A stretch of DNA of 23,080 bases, from NCBI GenBank assembly GCA_948676835.1, contig CAPOZU010000021.1:1-23080 (forward strand). Direction: 5' to 3'. Source of the stretch: an uncultured Clostridia bacterium. Lineage in GTDB: Bacteria; Bacillota; Clostridia; TANB77; CAG-508. Each line of letters opens with the position of its first letter. Position 1 is the stretch's first letter. Position numbers and translations under genes: made by a program. The notes beneath the pieces are model-generated. The model made no database searches and was not told where the DNA came from. It was given only the letters and a program-made list of their open reading frames with translations. Below, piece after piece: positions 8,954 through 15,107 of this stretch.

Positions 8954-8997
8954 CCGTGCTTTTATGAAGAATCACGGATTTTTCTTTTATTGCATAT

Positions 8998-9040
8998 AAA
9001 AAATAAGTGAGAATATAAAACTGTATATTCATCACTTATT
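8998..9040 (-). terminator. Terminator after the 47-aa gene
   Basis: A long stem: AATAAGTGA plus GAATATA (9002-9017) pairs with TATATTC plus TCACTTATT (9024-9040), with one bulged base and a 6-base loop. On the minus strand it runs into a T-rich tract (8998-9003). It isolates the recombinase from the upstream genes. Confidence 0.85.
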
Positions 9041-9049
9041 TTCTTATCT

Positions 9050-9193
9050 TTATTTAACATTTTCTTTTATAAAATTACTTACAAAGTCTGAAAAATCTAA
9101 TTCTAATAATTCTATAATTGATATGCCATCTTCATTGAAAAATACATTTACAATTTTTCGCTCTTTCTTTTCTACTGTCTGTATTTTGTTCAT
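9050..9193 (-). CDS. Small hypothetical protein (47 aa)
   Basis: The ORF starts with ATG at 9191-9193 after GGAGG at 6 bp spacing and ends at TAA 9050-9052, with a strong terminator just after it. The protein, starting MNKIQTVEKKERKIVNVFFN, has a basic N-terminus followed by an acidic, hydrophobic C-terminal helix (SIIELLELDFSDFVSNFI). I do not recognise the family. A clear ribosome binding site, an own terminator and the position next to the recombinase suggest a real small gene. A recombination directionality factor is one possibility, but nothing in the sequence proves it. Confidence 0.65.
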   Translation of the reverse strand: MNKIQTVEKKERKIVNVFFNEDGISIIELLELDFSDFVSNFIKENVK

Positions 9194-9208
9194 ATATTGC
9201 CTCCATAA

Positions 9209-9266
9209 AGATGTATATATAAACCATAGTATTAGTATGTATATTAACGATTTATAATATACATCT
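9209..9266. repeat. Inverted repeat upstream of the 47-aa gene
   Basis: AGATGTATAT (9209-9218) and ATATACATCT (9257-9266) form a 10-bp perfect inverted repeat around an AT-rich centre that should contain the promoter of the 47-aa gene. It is a candidate operator pair or looped regulatory site. Confidence 0.45.
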
Positions 9267-9309
9267 ATTTCTATTCTCTAAATATTCTTTACTTTAGTTT
9301 TTCTACATT

Positions 9310-10131
9310 TTAATAATCTTTATCACATTCATCCATATAATTTTCATTAAAATCTACAGTTTCTTTCGCTTTTTTGTTCATTAAGCAACATATATCAATA
9401 TTGTTTTTTTCGCATCTACTTGCAAATTCGTTAAATTCTATTGGTTTTCTAAAAAGTGATTCTAACTTCAAATATAAAACTTCCTTTAATTTACTTGCTT
9501 CTATATCTTTTTTTAGAACTTGTAGTGCTTTTCTATCTGGATCTATTCCACTATACCCTATATCCATATATATAATTGTACTTTTTATATCACACTCTTT
9601 ACAATGTCTTGTAACTTGCTCTAAAGTTTCATATTCATCCTTTTTGCTAGTTCTTATATATATTCCTGTAGGTTTATCTTCTACATTTTCAATATGAGTT
9701 ATAACCTTACTATATCTTTCTCTATGGGAAATCTCTATTTCTTTAGTGTATTCTGGATAACGAATCTTAATTCCTTCCCAAAAGTATGGTGCATAAGAAC
9801 AACAGAAAATTTCGCTTGGTGCATAAGATGTTGATATTTTTTCATTTTCTAAATCTTGTTCACTGTCATACATAAGATTATGATTCCATAGGTTAAATGC
9901 CATTCTAGTTACTTTTAATGATGTTGATGTTTGCCATCCTTTTTGAATAGAATCTAAATTAACTTCACTTTTTCTTATATTGAATATTTCATTAAAATGA
10001 TCTCTAGTTGTTTCACAAATGCTTAATGTATAAACTAATGATTTATAGTACACATCTGTTTTTCCTAATTTTCTTAATTCTTTCATTTTTTCTTCAAAAA
10101 ATTCTTCGTGTTCAATATCTATAAAATTCAT
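9310..10131 (-). CDS. DUF6075 domain fused to a degenerate resolvase domain
   Basis: Residues 1-135 match the DUF6075 family of clostridial mobile elements: SIQKGWQTSTSLKVTRMAFN and YAPSEIFCCSYAPYFWEGIK. Residues about 155-250 resemble a serine-recombinase catalytic domain: GIYIRTSKKDE with a Ser at the nucleophile position (S162), and MDIGYSGIDPDRKAL (189-203). The usual SRLGR is ESLFR (224-228), so one of the two catalytic arginines is lost. No recombinase or zinc-ribbon domain follows. It is the last gene of a four-gene operon, and its ATG overlaps the previous stop codon (ATGA). DUF6075 has no known function. The second half is probably a protein- or DNA-interaction version of a resolvase rather than an active enzyme. 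Confidence 0.75.
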   Translation of the reverse strand: MNFIDIEHEEFFEEKMKELRKLGKTDVYYKSLVYTLSICETTRDHFNEIFNIRKSEVNLDSIQKGWQTSTSLKVTRMAFNLWNHNLMYDSEQDLENEKISTSYAPSEIFCCSYAPYFWEGIKIRYPEYTKEIEISHRERYSKVITHIENVEDKPTGIYIRTSKKDEYETLEQVTRHCKECDIKSTIIYMDIGYSGIDPDRKALQVLKKDIEASKLKEVLYLKLESLFRKPIEFNEFASRCEKNNIDICCLMNKKAKETVDFNENYMDECDKDY

Positions 10132-10334
10132 AACAATTTCCTTTTCTTGCTTTTTAAATATCTTTGAGAAAGTCCAATTACTCCCTCTTTACCATACAAA
10201 GTTTGAAGTGGATCTAATTCTTTTATAAAATCTTCTATTTCCACATCCATATATTTGTTTTTATCTTTTACATTTTTGACTGCGATTATCAAATATGCTC
10301 TAACTTGATCCCAGTTGTATAGTTCTCTTGCCAT
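10128..10334 (-). CDS. Hypothetical protein (68 aa) in the DUF6075 operon
   Basis: A small soluble protein starting MARELYNWDQVRAYLIIAVK, with a basic C-terminus (RYLKSKKRKLL). I see no known motif. Its ATG overlaps the stop codon of the upstream HTH gene (TAATG), and its stop codon overlaps the start of the DUF6075 gene, so translation is likely coupled across all three. This tight coupling is good evidence that it is real and works with its neighbours. Confidence 0.75.
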   Translation of the reverse strand: MARELYNWDQVRAYLIIAVKNVKDKNKYMDVEIEDFIKELDPLQTLYGKEGVIGLSQRYLKSKKRKLL

Positions 10335-10768
10335 TATAAAACCTCCACTTTTATATATTTTGGTACATCATAGCTGCGACCTAATTCTTCTCTAAATTCA
10401 TACCTTTTCTTCTTTTCATTATAAGTAAAAGCACTTTTATTCCAATTTCTATATGCCATATTATTCAATCGTTTAGGTTTAGACATTTCCATACTCGCTT
10501 GATTGTGCATATTTCTTAAAACTAAATCATCAGCATTGTTTTTTTGTTGTATATTTTTCTTCTTCGTTTTATTGTAATCATTAGTATATTGTTTATGCTT
10601 TTCTTGATTTTCAGCCTTTCTCTCTTGCTTAATTTTTATATATCTGCTATCTTTTTGTAACACTCTTGTTACTGTACTTTTTGCTATTTCAAATTTTTTT
10701 GCAATATCAACTGGCTTTATTTTTTCAATAAAATACATATCTAATATTTGTTTGTTTCTATCTTCCAT
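10334..10768 (-). CDS. Helix-turn-helix protein of integrative elements
   Basis: The 144-aa protein starts with a sigma-region-4-like HTH (about residues 6-40: ILDMYFIEKIKPVDIAKKF, then EIAKSTVTRVLQKD). A very basic, Asn/Gln/Lys-rich linker and a C-terminal segment (NMAYRNWNKSAFTYNEKKKRYEF) follow. Proteins of this plan sit beside DUF6075 genes in clostridial elements as I remember them, and are presumed DNA-binding regulators. The start follows AGGAAGGAG. It lies 30 bp behind a 41-aa leader ORF and is overlapped by the next gene. Confidence 0.75.
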   Translation of the reverse strand: MEDRNKQILDMYFIEKIKPVDIAKKFEIAKSTVTRVLQKDSRYIKIKQERKAENQEKHKQYTNDYNKTKKKNIQQKNNADDLVLRNMHNQASMEMSKPKRLNNMAYRNWNKSAFTYNEKKKRYEFREELGRSYDVPKYIKVEVL

Positions 10769-10798
10769 AGGTCTTTCTCCTTCCTATGCAACTTTTTG

Positions 10799-10924
10799 CT
10801 AACACTTTAAAGGCTTGACAAGACTAATAAGAAGTGAGCTCCTTATTTGCATTTTATATAGATTTTGGGTAAATTTTTTCTTAATTAGTTGTCGATATTT
10901 GTTTCTTAAAATTTGTGTAATCAT
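10799..10924 (-). CDS. Leader ORF of 41 aa before the HTH-DUF6075 operon
   Basis: ATG at 10922-10924 follows an excellent GGGAGG at 5 bp spacing, and the stop is TAG at 10799-10801. The peptide starts MITQILRNKYRQLIKKKFTQ and ends LISLVKPLKC, so it is very basic with a hydrophobic tail. I do not recognise it. Codons for SSLL (10830-10840) form one arm of an inverted repeat whose other arm lies at the predicted 5' end of the transcript. The ORF may therefore be a regulatory leader whose translation opens the hairpin, or a small DNA- or RNA-binding protein. Confidence 0.6.
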   Translation of the reverse strand: MITQILRNKYRQLIKKKFTQNLYKMQIRSSLLISLVKPLKC

Positions 10925-10957
10925 ATTTTCCTCCCTTCTATATATAAGCTCACTTCT
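10830..10957 (-). promoter_or_regulatory. Long-range inverted repeat in the operon leader
   Basis: The 11-bp arms AGAAGTGAGCT (10830-10840 on plus) and AGCTCACTTCT (10947-10957) are perfect complements 106 bp apart. A -10-like TATAAT (10967-10972, minus strand) would start transcription just before the first arm. The pairing would enclose the ribosome binding site and most of the 41-aa leader ORF. Confidence 0.55.
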
Positions 10958-10990
10958 CATAGTAAAATTATAGGCTCTTAAAAAATTTTT

Positions 10991-11614
10991 TTATTTTTTC
11001 TTGTAATTTTTTGAAATATTATTCATTGCTCTTTTTACACTTTCTTCTATTGCACCTACAGTAGTACCATCTTGAACAGCAATTATTACAAGAGGAATTT
11101 CTAGTATTTTATTTTTAAAAAATCTATTGCTTTGTTTCTCTGATAGAATTGAATCAAGTAATAATTTTATTTCTTCTTTTTCTATTTCATTTAAAACTTC
11201 ATCTTCAAGGCTATAATCAGTATGAATATTAGTTATATCTTCTTGATTAAAATATTTATCTATATGCCTAAAATTTTCATTTCTTACCTTATTTTTTTCA
11301 TACCTCTGTGAATTATATAAACAATAATAAATATCTTTATCTACTGTTTGTATCACATAAGTTCCTTCATTCTTATAGAATCCAACAGCATAAGTTGCGA
11401 ATATTCTAATCATTGCTTCTTTTGAATTTTTTAATTTTTGTTTCAATTCACTATATTCTTTTTTGCTTATTTCAACACAATCTTCAAATCTAGTTCCAAT
11501 GGCATAGTGCATATAATATTTTGCATAAAAATCATATTTATTTGCTTCATCATAATTTGTTATTTTCTCTTTCGATTCCTCATATTTATTTATTTCTTTA
11601 TAATTATTTTTCAT
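10991..11614 (-). CDS. Sigma-70-like (region 4 type) regulatory protein of mobile elements
   Basis: A 207-aa protein. The last 70 residues (EDEVLNEIEKEEIKLLLDSI, KNKILEIPLVIIAVQDGTTV, EESVKRAMNNISKNYKKK) look like a diverged sigma region 4 HTH. The N-terminal part contains YYCLYNSQRYEKNKVRNENF, also seen in sigma-like proteins of integrative elements. It likely binds DNA as an element-specific transcription regulator rather than a full sigma factor, because no region 2 is clear. The start is set at 11614 (MKNNYKEINKYEE) because GGAGG lies 8 bp before it; an upstream TTG at 11632 would not be served by that site. It stands alone after a long noncoding region. Confidence 0.6.
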   Translation of the reverse strand: MKNNYKEINKYEESKEKITNYDEANKYDFYAKYYMHYAIGTRFEDCVEISKKEYSELKQKLKNSKEAMIRIFATYAVGFYKNEGTYVIQTVDKDIYYCLYNSQRYEKNKVRNENFRHIDKYFNQEDITNIHTDYSLEDEVLNEIEKEEIKLLLDSILSEKQSNRFFKNKILEIPLVIIAVQDGTTVGAIEESVKRAMNNISKNYKKK

Positions 11615-11973
11615 TTCTAAATCCTCCAACAATTAAATTTCTTTGAAAATTCAACTGTTTAGAGGTGGAGATTTGTTTCTCACAAGTTTAGTAGAAGGTA
11701 CAAAAAAATCATCTAAAATAGGGCAAAAAAATCCTATATAGATGAATCTATTTGTATCTATTAAGTTATCATTTCTAATTCCCCCTACCATTTACAACAC
11801 TCCAGAATCTGTCCTTCATTTTTTTGTCTGGAGTGTGTCTATAAAAAGCTTCTTCTGGAGTTAGGAGTTCTTAAAACTCAATTTACGGACACTATACTCT
11901 GGATTTCGTATTTTTGATTAAAATGGGGGAATAAAAAGAAAAATGGGTACAAAAAAAGATTTATTTTAAAAAT

Positions 11974-12000
11974 AAAAAAAACTGTAGAATAAACTACAGT
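11974..12000 (-). terminator. Terminator (second of two) after the Spo0E-like gene
   Basis: ACTGTAG (11981-11987) pairs with CTACAGT (11994-12000) around a 6-base loop. On the minus strand it is followed by seven T (11974-11980). Confidence 0.8.
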
Positions 12001-12017
12001 CTTAAACATTGAAATAA

Positions 12018-12050
12018 TAAAAGCCTAAATCATTTCCGTTTAGACTTTTG
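12018..12050 (-). terminator. Terminator (first of two) after the Spo0E-like gene
   Basis: On the minus strand AAAAGTCTAAA and TTTAGGCTTTT form a stem with one G-T pair and an 8-base loop (12020-12049), followed by a T-rich stretch. It lies just past the stop codon at 12063. Confidence 0.65.
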
Positions 12051-12062
12051 ATTCTTTTATAT

Positions 12063-12551
12063 TTAGTTTTGTTTTAACTTTTCTTTTATGATTTTATAGT
12101 ATTTGTTTGAAATATCTGTATTGAATTTTAAATCTATATCTATATTACTGTTCTCTGATCCTTCTAAATTTTCAGCAACCATATTGTTACGATATAAAAT
12201 TTGTTTTGCTATTTCATCATTACTGATGCCATTAGCTTTTAAGCAAGTATATAGATATACATTATTGCAATAACATTCCAATTCAAAGTCTGAAATATTT
12301 TCAGCTTGCTTTTTTACATCCTTTTTAATTTCGTTTATAATTTCCCTTTTATAAGGATTATTTAGAATGTCATTATACTTATCTAATATTTTCTTTTGAT
12401 TTTCATATTTTATATATTCTGCAATCAAATCATCTAATTCAACACTTATTTTGTAAATAACATCTCCATCTTTGTTATTTTCTATTGATGAATCTAATTC
12501 ATTTCTTTTTTTTATAATTTTTTCATTTAATTCTCTTAATTTCTCTGTCAT
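12063..12551 (-). CDS. Protein with N-terminal Spo0E-like domain and unknown C-terminal part
   Basis: Residues about 5-50 (LRELNEKIIKKRNELDSSIE, then ISVELDDLIAEYIKYE) match the short helical-hairpin Spo0E family, whose signature is SQELD; here it reads SVELD (36-40). Spo0E-type proteins dephosphorylate Spo0A~P and delay sporulation. The usual length is 50-90 aa, so the extra 110 residues (LECYCNNVYLYTCLKANGIS and on) form an unrecognised second domain. The gene follows the 226-aa gene and is closed by two terminators. Phosphatase activity is an inference, and a coiled-coil protein of other function is possible. Confidence 0.5.
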   Translation of the reverse strand: MTEKLRELNEKIIKKRNELDSSIENNKDGDVIYKISVELDDLIAEYIKYENQKKILDKYNDILNNPYKREIINEIKKDVKKQAENISDFELECYCNNVYLYTCLKANGISNDEIAKQILYRNNMVAENLEGSENSNIDIDLKFNTDISNKYYKIIKEKLKQN

Positions 12552-12593
12552 ATTTTCTCCATTTCATACTAATATTTATTTTTATATGATTTC

Positions 12594-13274
12594 TTATAAG
12601 GATTTTAGATTTGTTTGTTTTATAATTTTTCTTATTGTTTCTATTTGTTCATCTGGTAATCTTACTATCTTTAGTTTAATATTATTTATTGATTGTCTAA
12701 TATTTGATGAAGTACAATTTTGTAATTCTGCTATTTTAGAAGCATTATGGATTCTTTTTTGTTTTTTGTCTAAACCATAATATAAAACAAATCGTTCTTT
12801 TTGCATATCTGTAGCATCTTTCATATTTATTACAATTTCAAGTATTTTCTGTTTTTTATTATCTGTAAGTATATCTTTTTCTAATAAATACATTAGTTTA
12901 TTTCTGATATGCTGCTTTTCTTTAAGCCATATATCTTTAAAAGTTTTTCTTCGATAGTTGCCTTCTAACATTTCTTCATATTTTTTATCAATTTCACTAA
13001 ATCTATTAGAAAGATAATCAAATTCCTTTTTAGTAACACCATATTTTAGTGGTTTTATATATCTTTGTTCTCTATCAGCATCATAATTACTATAATATAT
13101 TCCTAAATCTTCTTTTACATCTTCATATCTACTTTGTGTATAAAATCCATCTTCTATATTCACTTCTAACTTTTCTATTATAGCCAGGTCTTTATTAGTT
13201 AATTCCTTTTTCAAATCAATAATTTTAGACTCTAAATAATTATCGCAATATTCTTCAAATAACATTTCCTCCAT
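12594..13274 (-). CDS. Hypothetical protein with sigma-region-4-like C-terminus
   Basis: A 226-aa protein in two parts. Residues 21-96 are paralogous to the protein encoded just upstream: KKELTNKDLAIIEKL here against RKELTDNQLEIIKKL there, both ending KEEF/KKEF...EID. Residues about 105-226 contain MQKERFVLYYGLDKKQ, then AELQNCTSSNIRQSINNIKL, which resembles the last helices of sigma region 4 and implies DNA binding. The start is uncertain: ATG GAG GAA ATG offers two starts close to GGAGG. It lies 18 bp after its paralog and is likely co-transcribed. No named family is recognised. Confidence 0.6.
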   Translation of the reverse strand: MEEMLFEEYCDNYLESKIIDLKKELTNKDLAIIEKLEVNIEDGFYTQSRYEDVKEDLGIYYSNYDADREQRYIKPLKYGVTKKEFDYLSNRFSEIDKKYEEMLEGNYRRKTFKDIWLKEKQHIRNKLMYLLEKDILTDNKKQKILEIVINMKDATDMQKERFVLYYGLDKKQKRIHNASKIAELQNCTSSNIRQSINNIKLKIVRLPDEQIETIRKIIKQTNLKSL

Positions 13275-13292
13275 CCCTATCTACTTTAGTTT

Positions 13293-13604
13293 TTACATAT
13301 TTTCGTCTATTTCATCAATCCTTTTTATAAGTTCTTCAAACTCCTCCTTATCCACATTTTTTTCATCAAGTGATTTTGGAGTATATTCCTCCTCATCATC
13401 TTGTATGTATTCTGATAATGCACCTTTTAAACACTCATAGTCATATTCTGTATATATCTTGTCTTTTACCTCTATTCCTAATTTCTTTATTATCTCTAAC
13501 TGATTATCAGTTAATTCTTTTCTTATATCAATCATTGGATTATTATGATATTTATAATCCCAGTTTTCAATATCCATTTTTTTCATTTTTCCTTTCTTTT
13601 CCAT
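13293..13604 (-). CDS. Small acidic hypothetical protein, paralog of its neighbour
   Basis: A 103-aa protein with no DNA-binding segment. Residues 27-100 (IRKELTDNQLEIIKKLGIEV, YTEYDYECLKGALSEYI, KEEFEELIKRIDEID) align with residues 21-96 of the 226-aa protein downstream. The pair looks like one domain with and without the HTH tail, as after duplication. Starts at 13604, 13586 (MKKMDIENW) and 13577 are all possible; AAAGGA best serves the one at 13586. It is the first gene of a minus-strand operon divergent from the XRE repressor. Function unknown. Confidence 0.6.
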   Translation of the reverse strand: MEKKGKMKKMDIENWDYKYHNNPMIDIRKELTDNQLEIIKKLGIEVKDKIYTEYDYECLKGALSEYIQDDEEEYTPKSLDEKNVDKEEFEELIKRIDEIDENM

Positions 13605-13692
13605 TCTTGCTAACTGGTACGCAACACATAGGACAAAAAAATATTATATTATTATTTTGTTTATTTTAGTTAAGGGGTGGAATAATAATATA
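13605..13692. promoter_or_regulatory. Divergent control region between the XRE repressor and the minus-strand operon
   Basis: This 88-bp gap is the only divergent intergenic region in the window. It contains a very AT-rich near-palindrome (about 13648-13664) with TATAAT-like -10 boxes on both strands. In phage and element switches such a gap usually carries operators bound by the adjacent repressor. The operators are not resolved by eye. Confidence 0.45.
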
Positions 13693-13950
13693 ATGAAAAC
13701 CAAAAATTTAAATGGTCATCAAAACATTGTTGGCTCTAATATAAAAAAGTATAGAGAATTAAAAGGTTTATCTCAAAGAGAATTAGCTGATAAAGTTGCA
13801 CTTCTAGGAGTCACTCTTTATAATTCTGATATATCTCATATAGAGAATCATACTTTATTTGTTAGAGATTATGAGCAAAAAGCAATTTGTAAAGTTCTAG
13901 GTATCAAAGAACAACAATTATTTGAGAATACTGACCAATATTTTAATTAA
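13693..13950 (+). CDS. XRE-family HTH repressor
   Basis: The only plus-strand gene. The 85-aa protein starts MKTKNLNGHQNIVGSNIKKY, followed by the HTH core LKGLSQRELADKVALLGVTL, YNSDISHIENH, and the tail FVRDYEQKAICKVLGIKEQQ. This is a compact Cro/cI-type regulator. The ATG at 13693 is chosen because a GGGGTGG site lies upstream (spacing about 13 bp, somewhat long); an ATG at 13657 precedes that site. Divergent transcription from the neighbouring operon suggests it represses that operon and itself. A strong terminator follows. Confidence 0.85.
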   Translation: MKTKNLNGHQNIVGSNIKKYRELKGLSQRELADKVALLGVTLYNSDISHIENHTLFVRDYEQKAICKVLGIKEQQLFENTDQYFN

Positions 13951-13988
13951 ACAAATTTCTATTACTTTTGTAGTAGTTATTTGTTTTT
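13950..13988 (+). terminator. Terminator of the XRE repressor gene
   Basis: AACAAAT (13950-13956) pairs with ATTTGTT (13979-13985), with inner pairing CTATTAC to GTAGTAG around a TTTT loop. A T-tract follows on the plus strand. Confidence 0.8.
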
Positions 13989-14036
13989 TATTTTGGCATT
14001 TTGATATGTAGTACACATCAGTTACTGCAAAAAAAT

Positions 14037-14564
14037 TTAATATTTTTTCTTTGGTATTAAAATAATCATATCTTCTTTAATACAAACTTTTAACTTATCA
14101 TTTTCTACAATTCCAATTTTCTTTCTTATATCATTCCAGATTAAAATATTTCCAAACTCATCTATTGTAGTTATATTATGATTATCTCCAAAGTCAAGAT
14201 TGCTTATTTGCACTTTTACCTCATACTTATTTTCTATAATCATTTTTGTTTCTCTTGTTGCACTTTTCTTAACATCTAGTTTTTTAATAATGATATTTCT
14301 ACCACTAGCATATACATCTAATTTATATCCTGTTTTTATATTCATCTTATTCATAATACTTTGTGCCAATCGTATTCTGCCTATTCCATCAAGTATTACT
14401 TCATTTTCATTTTGTGTTTTCTCCTTTTTAGGATGTGGTATTACTAATCTAGCATTATCATTTACCTTTTCGTAAACATCTTTTCCAATTACAATAATTT
14501 TATCTCTGTTTACCTTTTCATAGATATTATTTTCAAGCATAACAATTTCTCTTGTTTTTTCCAT
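14037..14564 (-). CDS. AbrB-type protein with two swapped-hairpin domains
   Basis: The 175-aa protein has two AbrB/SpoVT-like units. The first is VILDGIGRIRLAQSIMNKMN...YASGRNIIIKK (56-95). The second is TTIDEFGNILIWNDIRKKIG...KEDMIILIPKK (131-172). AbrB proteins normally have one N-terminal unit and bind DNA as dimers or tetramers, so one chain here may supply a whole DNA-binding dimer. The N-terminus holds a short internal repeat, IYEKVNRDKIIVIG (14-27) and VYEKVNDNARLVIP (30-43). Likely a transition-state-type regulator for the element; targets unknown. It is not linked closely to other genes. Confidence 0.65.
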   Translation of the reverse strand: MEKTREIVMLENNIYEKVNRDKIIVIGKDVYEKVNDNARLVIPHPKKEKTQNENEVILDGIGRIRLAQSIMNKMNIKTGYKLDVYASGRNIIIKKLDVKKSATRETKMIIENKYEVKVQISNLDFGDNHNITTIDEFGNILIWNDIRKKIGIVENDKLKVCIKEDMIILIPKKKY

Positions 14565-14725
14565 AACAAAATCCTCTCTTTCACTTATTTTGTAAACCTT
14601 TTATAAAGTTTATTTTAAAAAATATTTTGTTACATTTATTACTACATATAAGGCATATTTATTAGTTGCTTTTTGTTAATTTTCTCTTTCTATACAACCT
14701 CCTCTTTTCAAGATTATCATATTAT

Positions 14726-14911
14726 CTATTTCTCATTTATTATTTTTTCTAATTGTTCCACATATTTCTCCCATTTCGTTAAATCATCTTTATCTACTAA
14801 ATAGCAATATAGTTGTTTTCTTTCCTCTGCAAACTTTTTATATTCCTTTTTGGTCTTTTCCAATAGAAGTATAGTTCTTTTATTTAGTTCTTCTATTTTG
14901 CTATTTTTCAA
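14726..14911 (-). CDS. Small coiled-coil hypothetical protein (61 aa, TTG start)
   Basis: The start is TTG at 14909-14911, preceded by GGAGGG at 7 bp spacing and a near-consensus promoter 32 bp upstream. A longer reading to 15061 would run through that promoter and is unlikely. The peptide (KNSKIEELNKRTILLLEKTK, then LTKWEKYVEQLEKIINEK) is Lys/Glu-rich and helical. No family is recognised. The strong promoter and ribosome binding site support expression. Confidence 0.6.
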   Translation of the reverse strand: MKNSKIEELNKRTILLLEKTKKEYKKFAEERKQLYCYLVDKDDLTKWEKYVEQLEKIINEK

Positions 14912-14942
14912 CTTTGTTCCCTCCAATATGATTACGATATAC

Positions 14943-14970
14943 ATTATATAACATTTTTTTATCCAGTCAA
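14943..14970 (-). promoter_or_regulatory. Promoter of the 61-aa gene
   Basis: On the minus strand TTGACT (14965-14970) and TATAAT (14943-14948) are 16 bp apart. The -35 lies in a CTAG-GAGTTGACTGG context that recurs, slightly altered, near 15597-15610 and 15643-15655. Confidence 0.75.
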
Positions 14971-15045
14971 CTCCTAGATATTGGAAATTTGTTTTTAGTT
15001 CAGTAATACCAATGTAAAAAAAATTTTCCGACAAAATTCTACAAA

Positions 15046-15077
15046 ATAAAAAGAAAGCCAATTTTCGTTAGCTTTCT
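15046..15077 (-). terminator. Terminator after the 111-aa XRE gene
   Basis: On the minus strand AGAAAGC-T-AAC and TTG-GCTTTCT (15052-15077) form a stem with a short loop, followed by TTTTATTTTG. It lies 31 bp beyond the stop codon at 15108. Confidence 0.75.
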
Positions 15078-15107
15078 CAATACATCTACTTATCAAAAAT
15101 ATTCTCA

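Larger units (their letters stand above)
11615..12062. other. Noncoding region with several hairpins and repeated CTGGAGT motifs
   Basis: About 450 bp without a credible gene. It holds one hairpin at 11711-11743 (ATCTA-aa-ATAGG with CCTAT-a-TAGAT). A second at 11797-11836 has ACACTCCAGA pairing perfectly with TCTGGAGTGT around a 20-base loop. Further ACTCCAG/CTGGAGT-like copies lie near 11853 and 11896, and two tandem terminators lie at its right side. The structured hairpins lack a U-tract, so they are not simple terminators. A regulatory RNA leader, protein-binding sites or an origin of transfer are possible. Confidence 0.5.

Noticed and set aside
8954..8982. Plus-strand terminator (CCGTG/CACGG followed by T-run)
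   Set aside because: No plus-strand gene lies nearby, the stem has only 5 bp and the loop is 14 bases.
11740..11810. Short minus-strand ORFs in the noncoding region
   Set aside because: The two candidates code for 3 and 14 residues; the longer one lacks a ribosome binding site.
11797..11836. Terminator upstream of the sigma-like gene
   Set aside because: The stem is good, but no U-tract follows on either strand and the loop is 20 bases, so it is reported only as structured noncoding DNA.
13370..13669. Plus-strand open frame opposite the 103-aa gene
   Set aside because: It opposes a gene with clear paralogy to its neighbour and has a hydrophobic, compositionally biased product typical of antisense AT-rich DNA.
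14660..14725. Possible small gene after a GAGGAGG site
   Set aside because: The strong ribosome-binding-like sequence (about 14697-14703, minus strand) is followed only by a few codons before a stop (ATA GAA AGA GAA AAT TAA) or by a TTG with no spacing.
14912..15061. N-terminal extension of the 61-aa protein
   Set aside because: The extension would run through a near-consensus promoter and is not served by a ribosome binding site; the TTG at 14911 has GGAGGG at good spacing.
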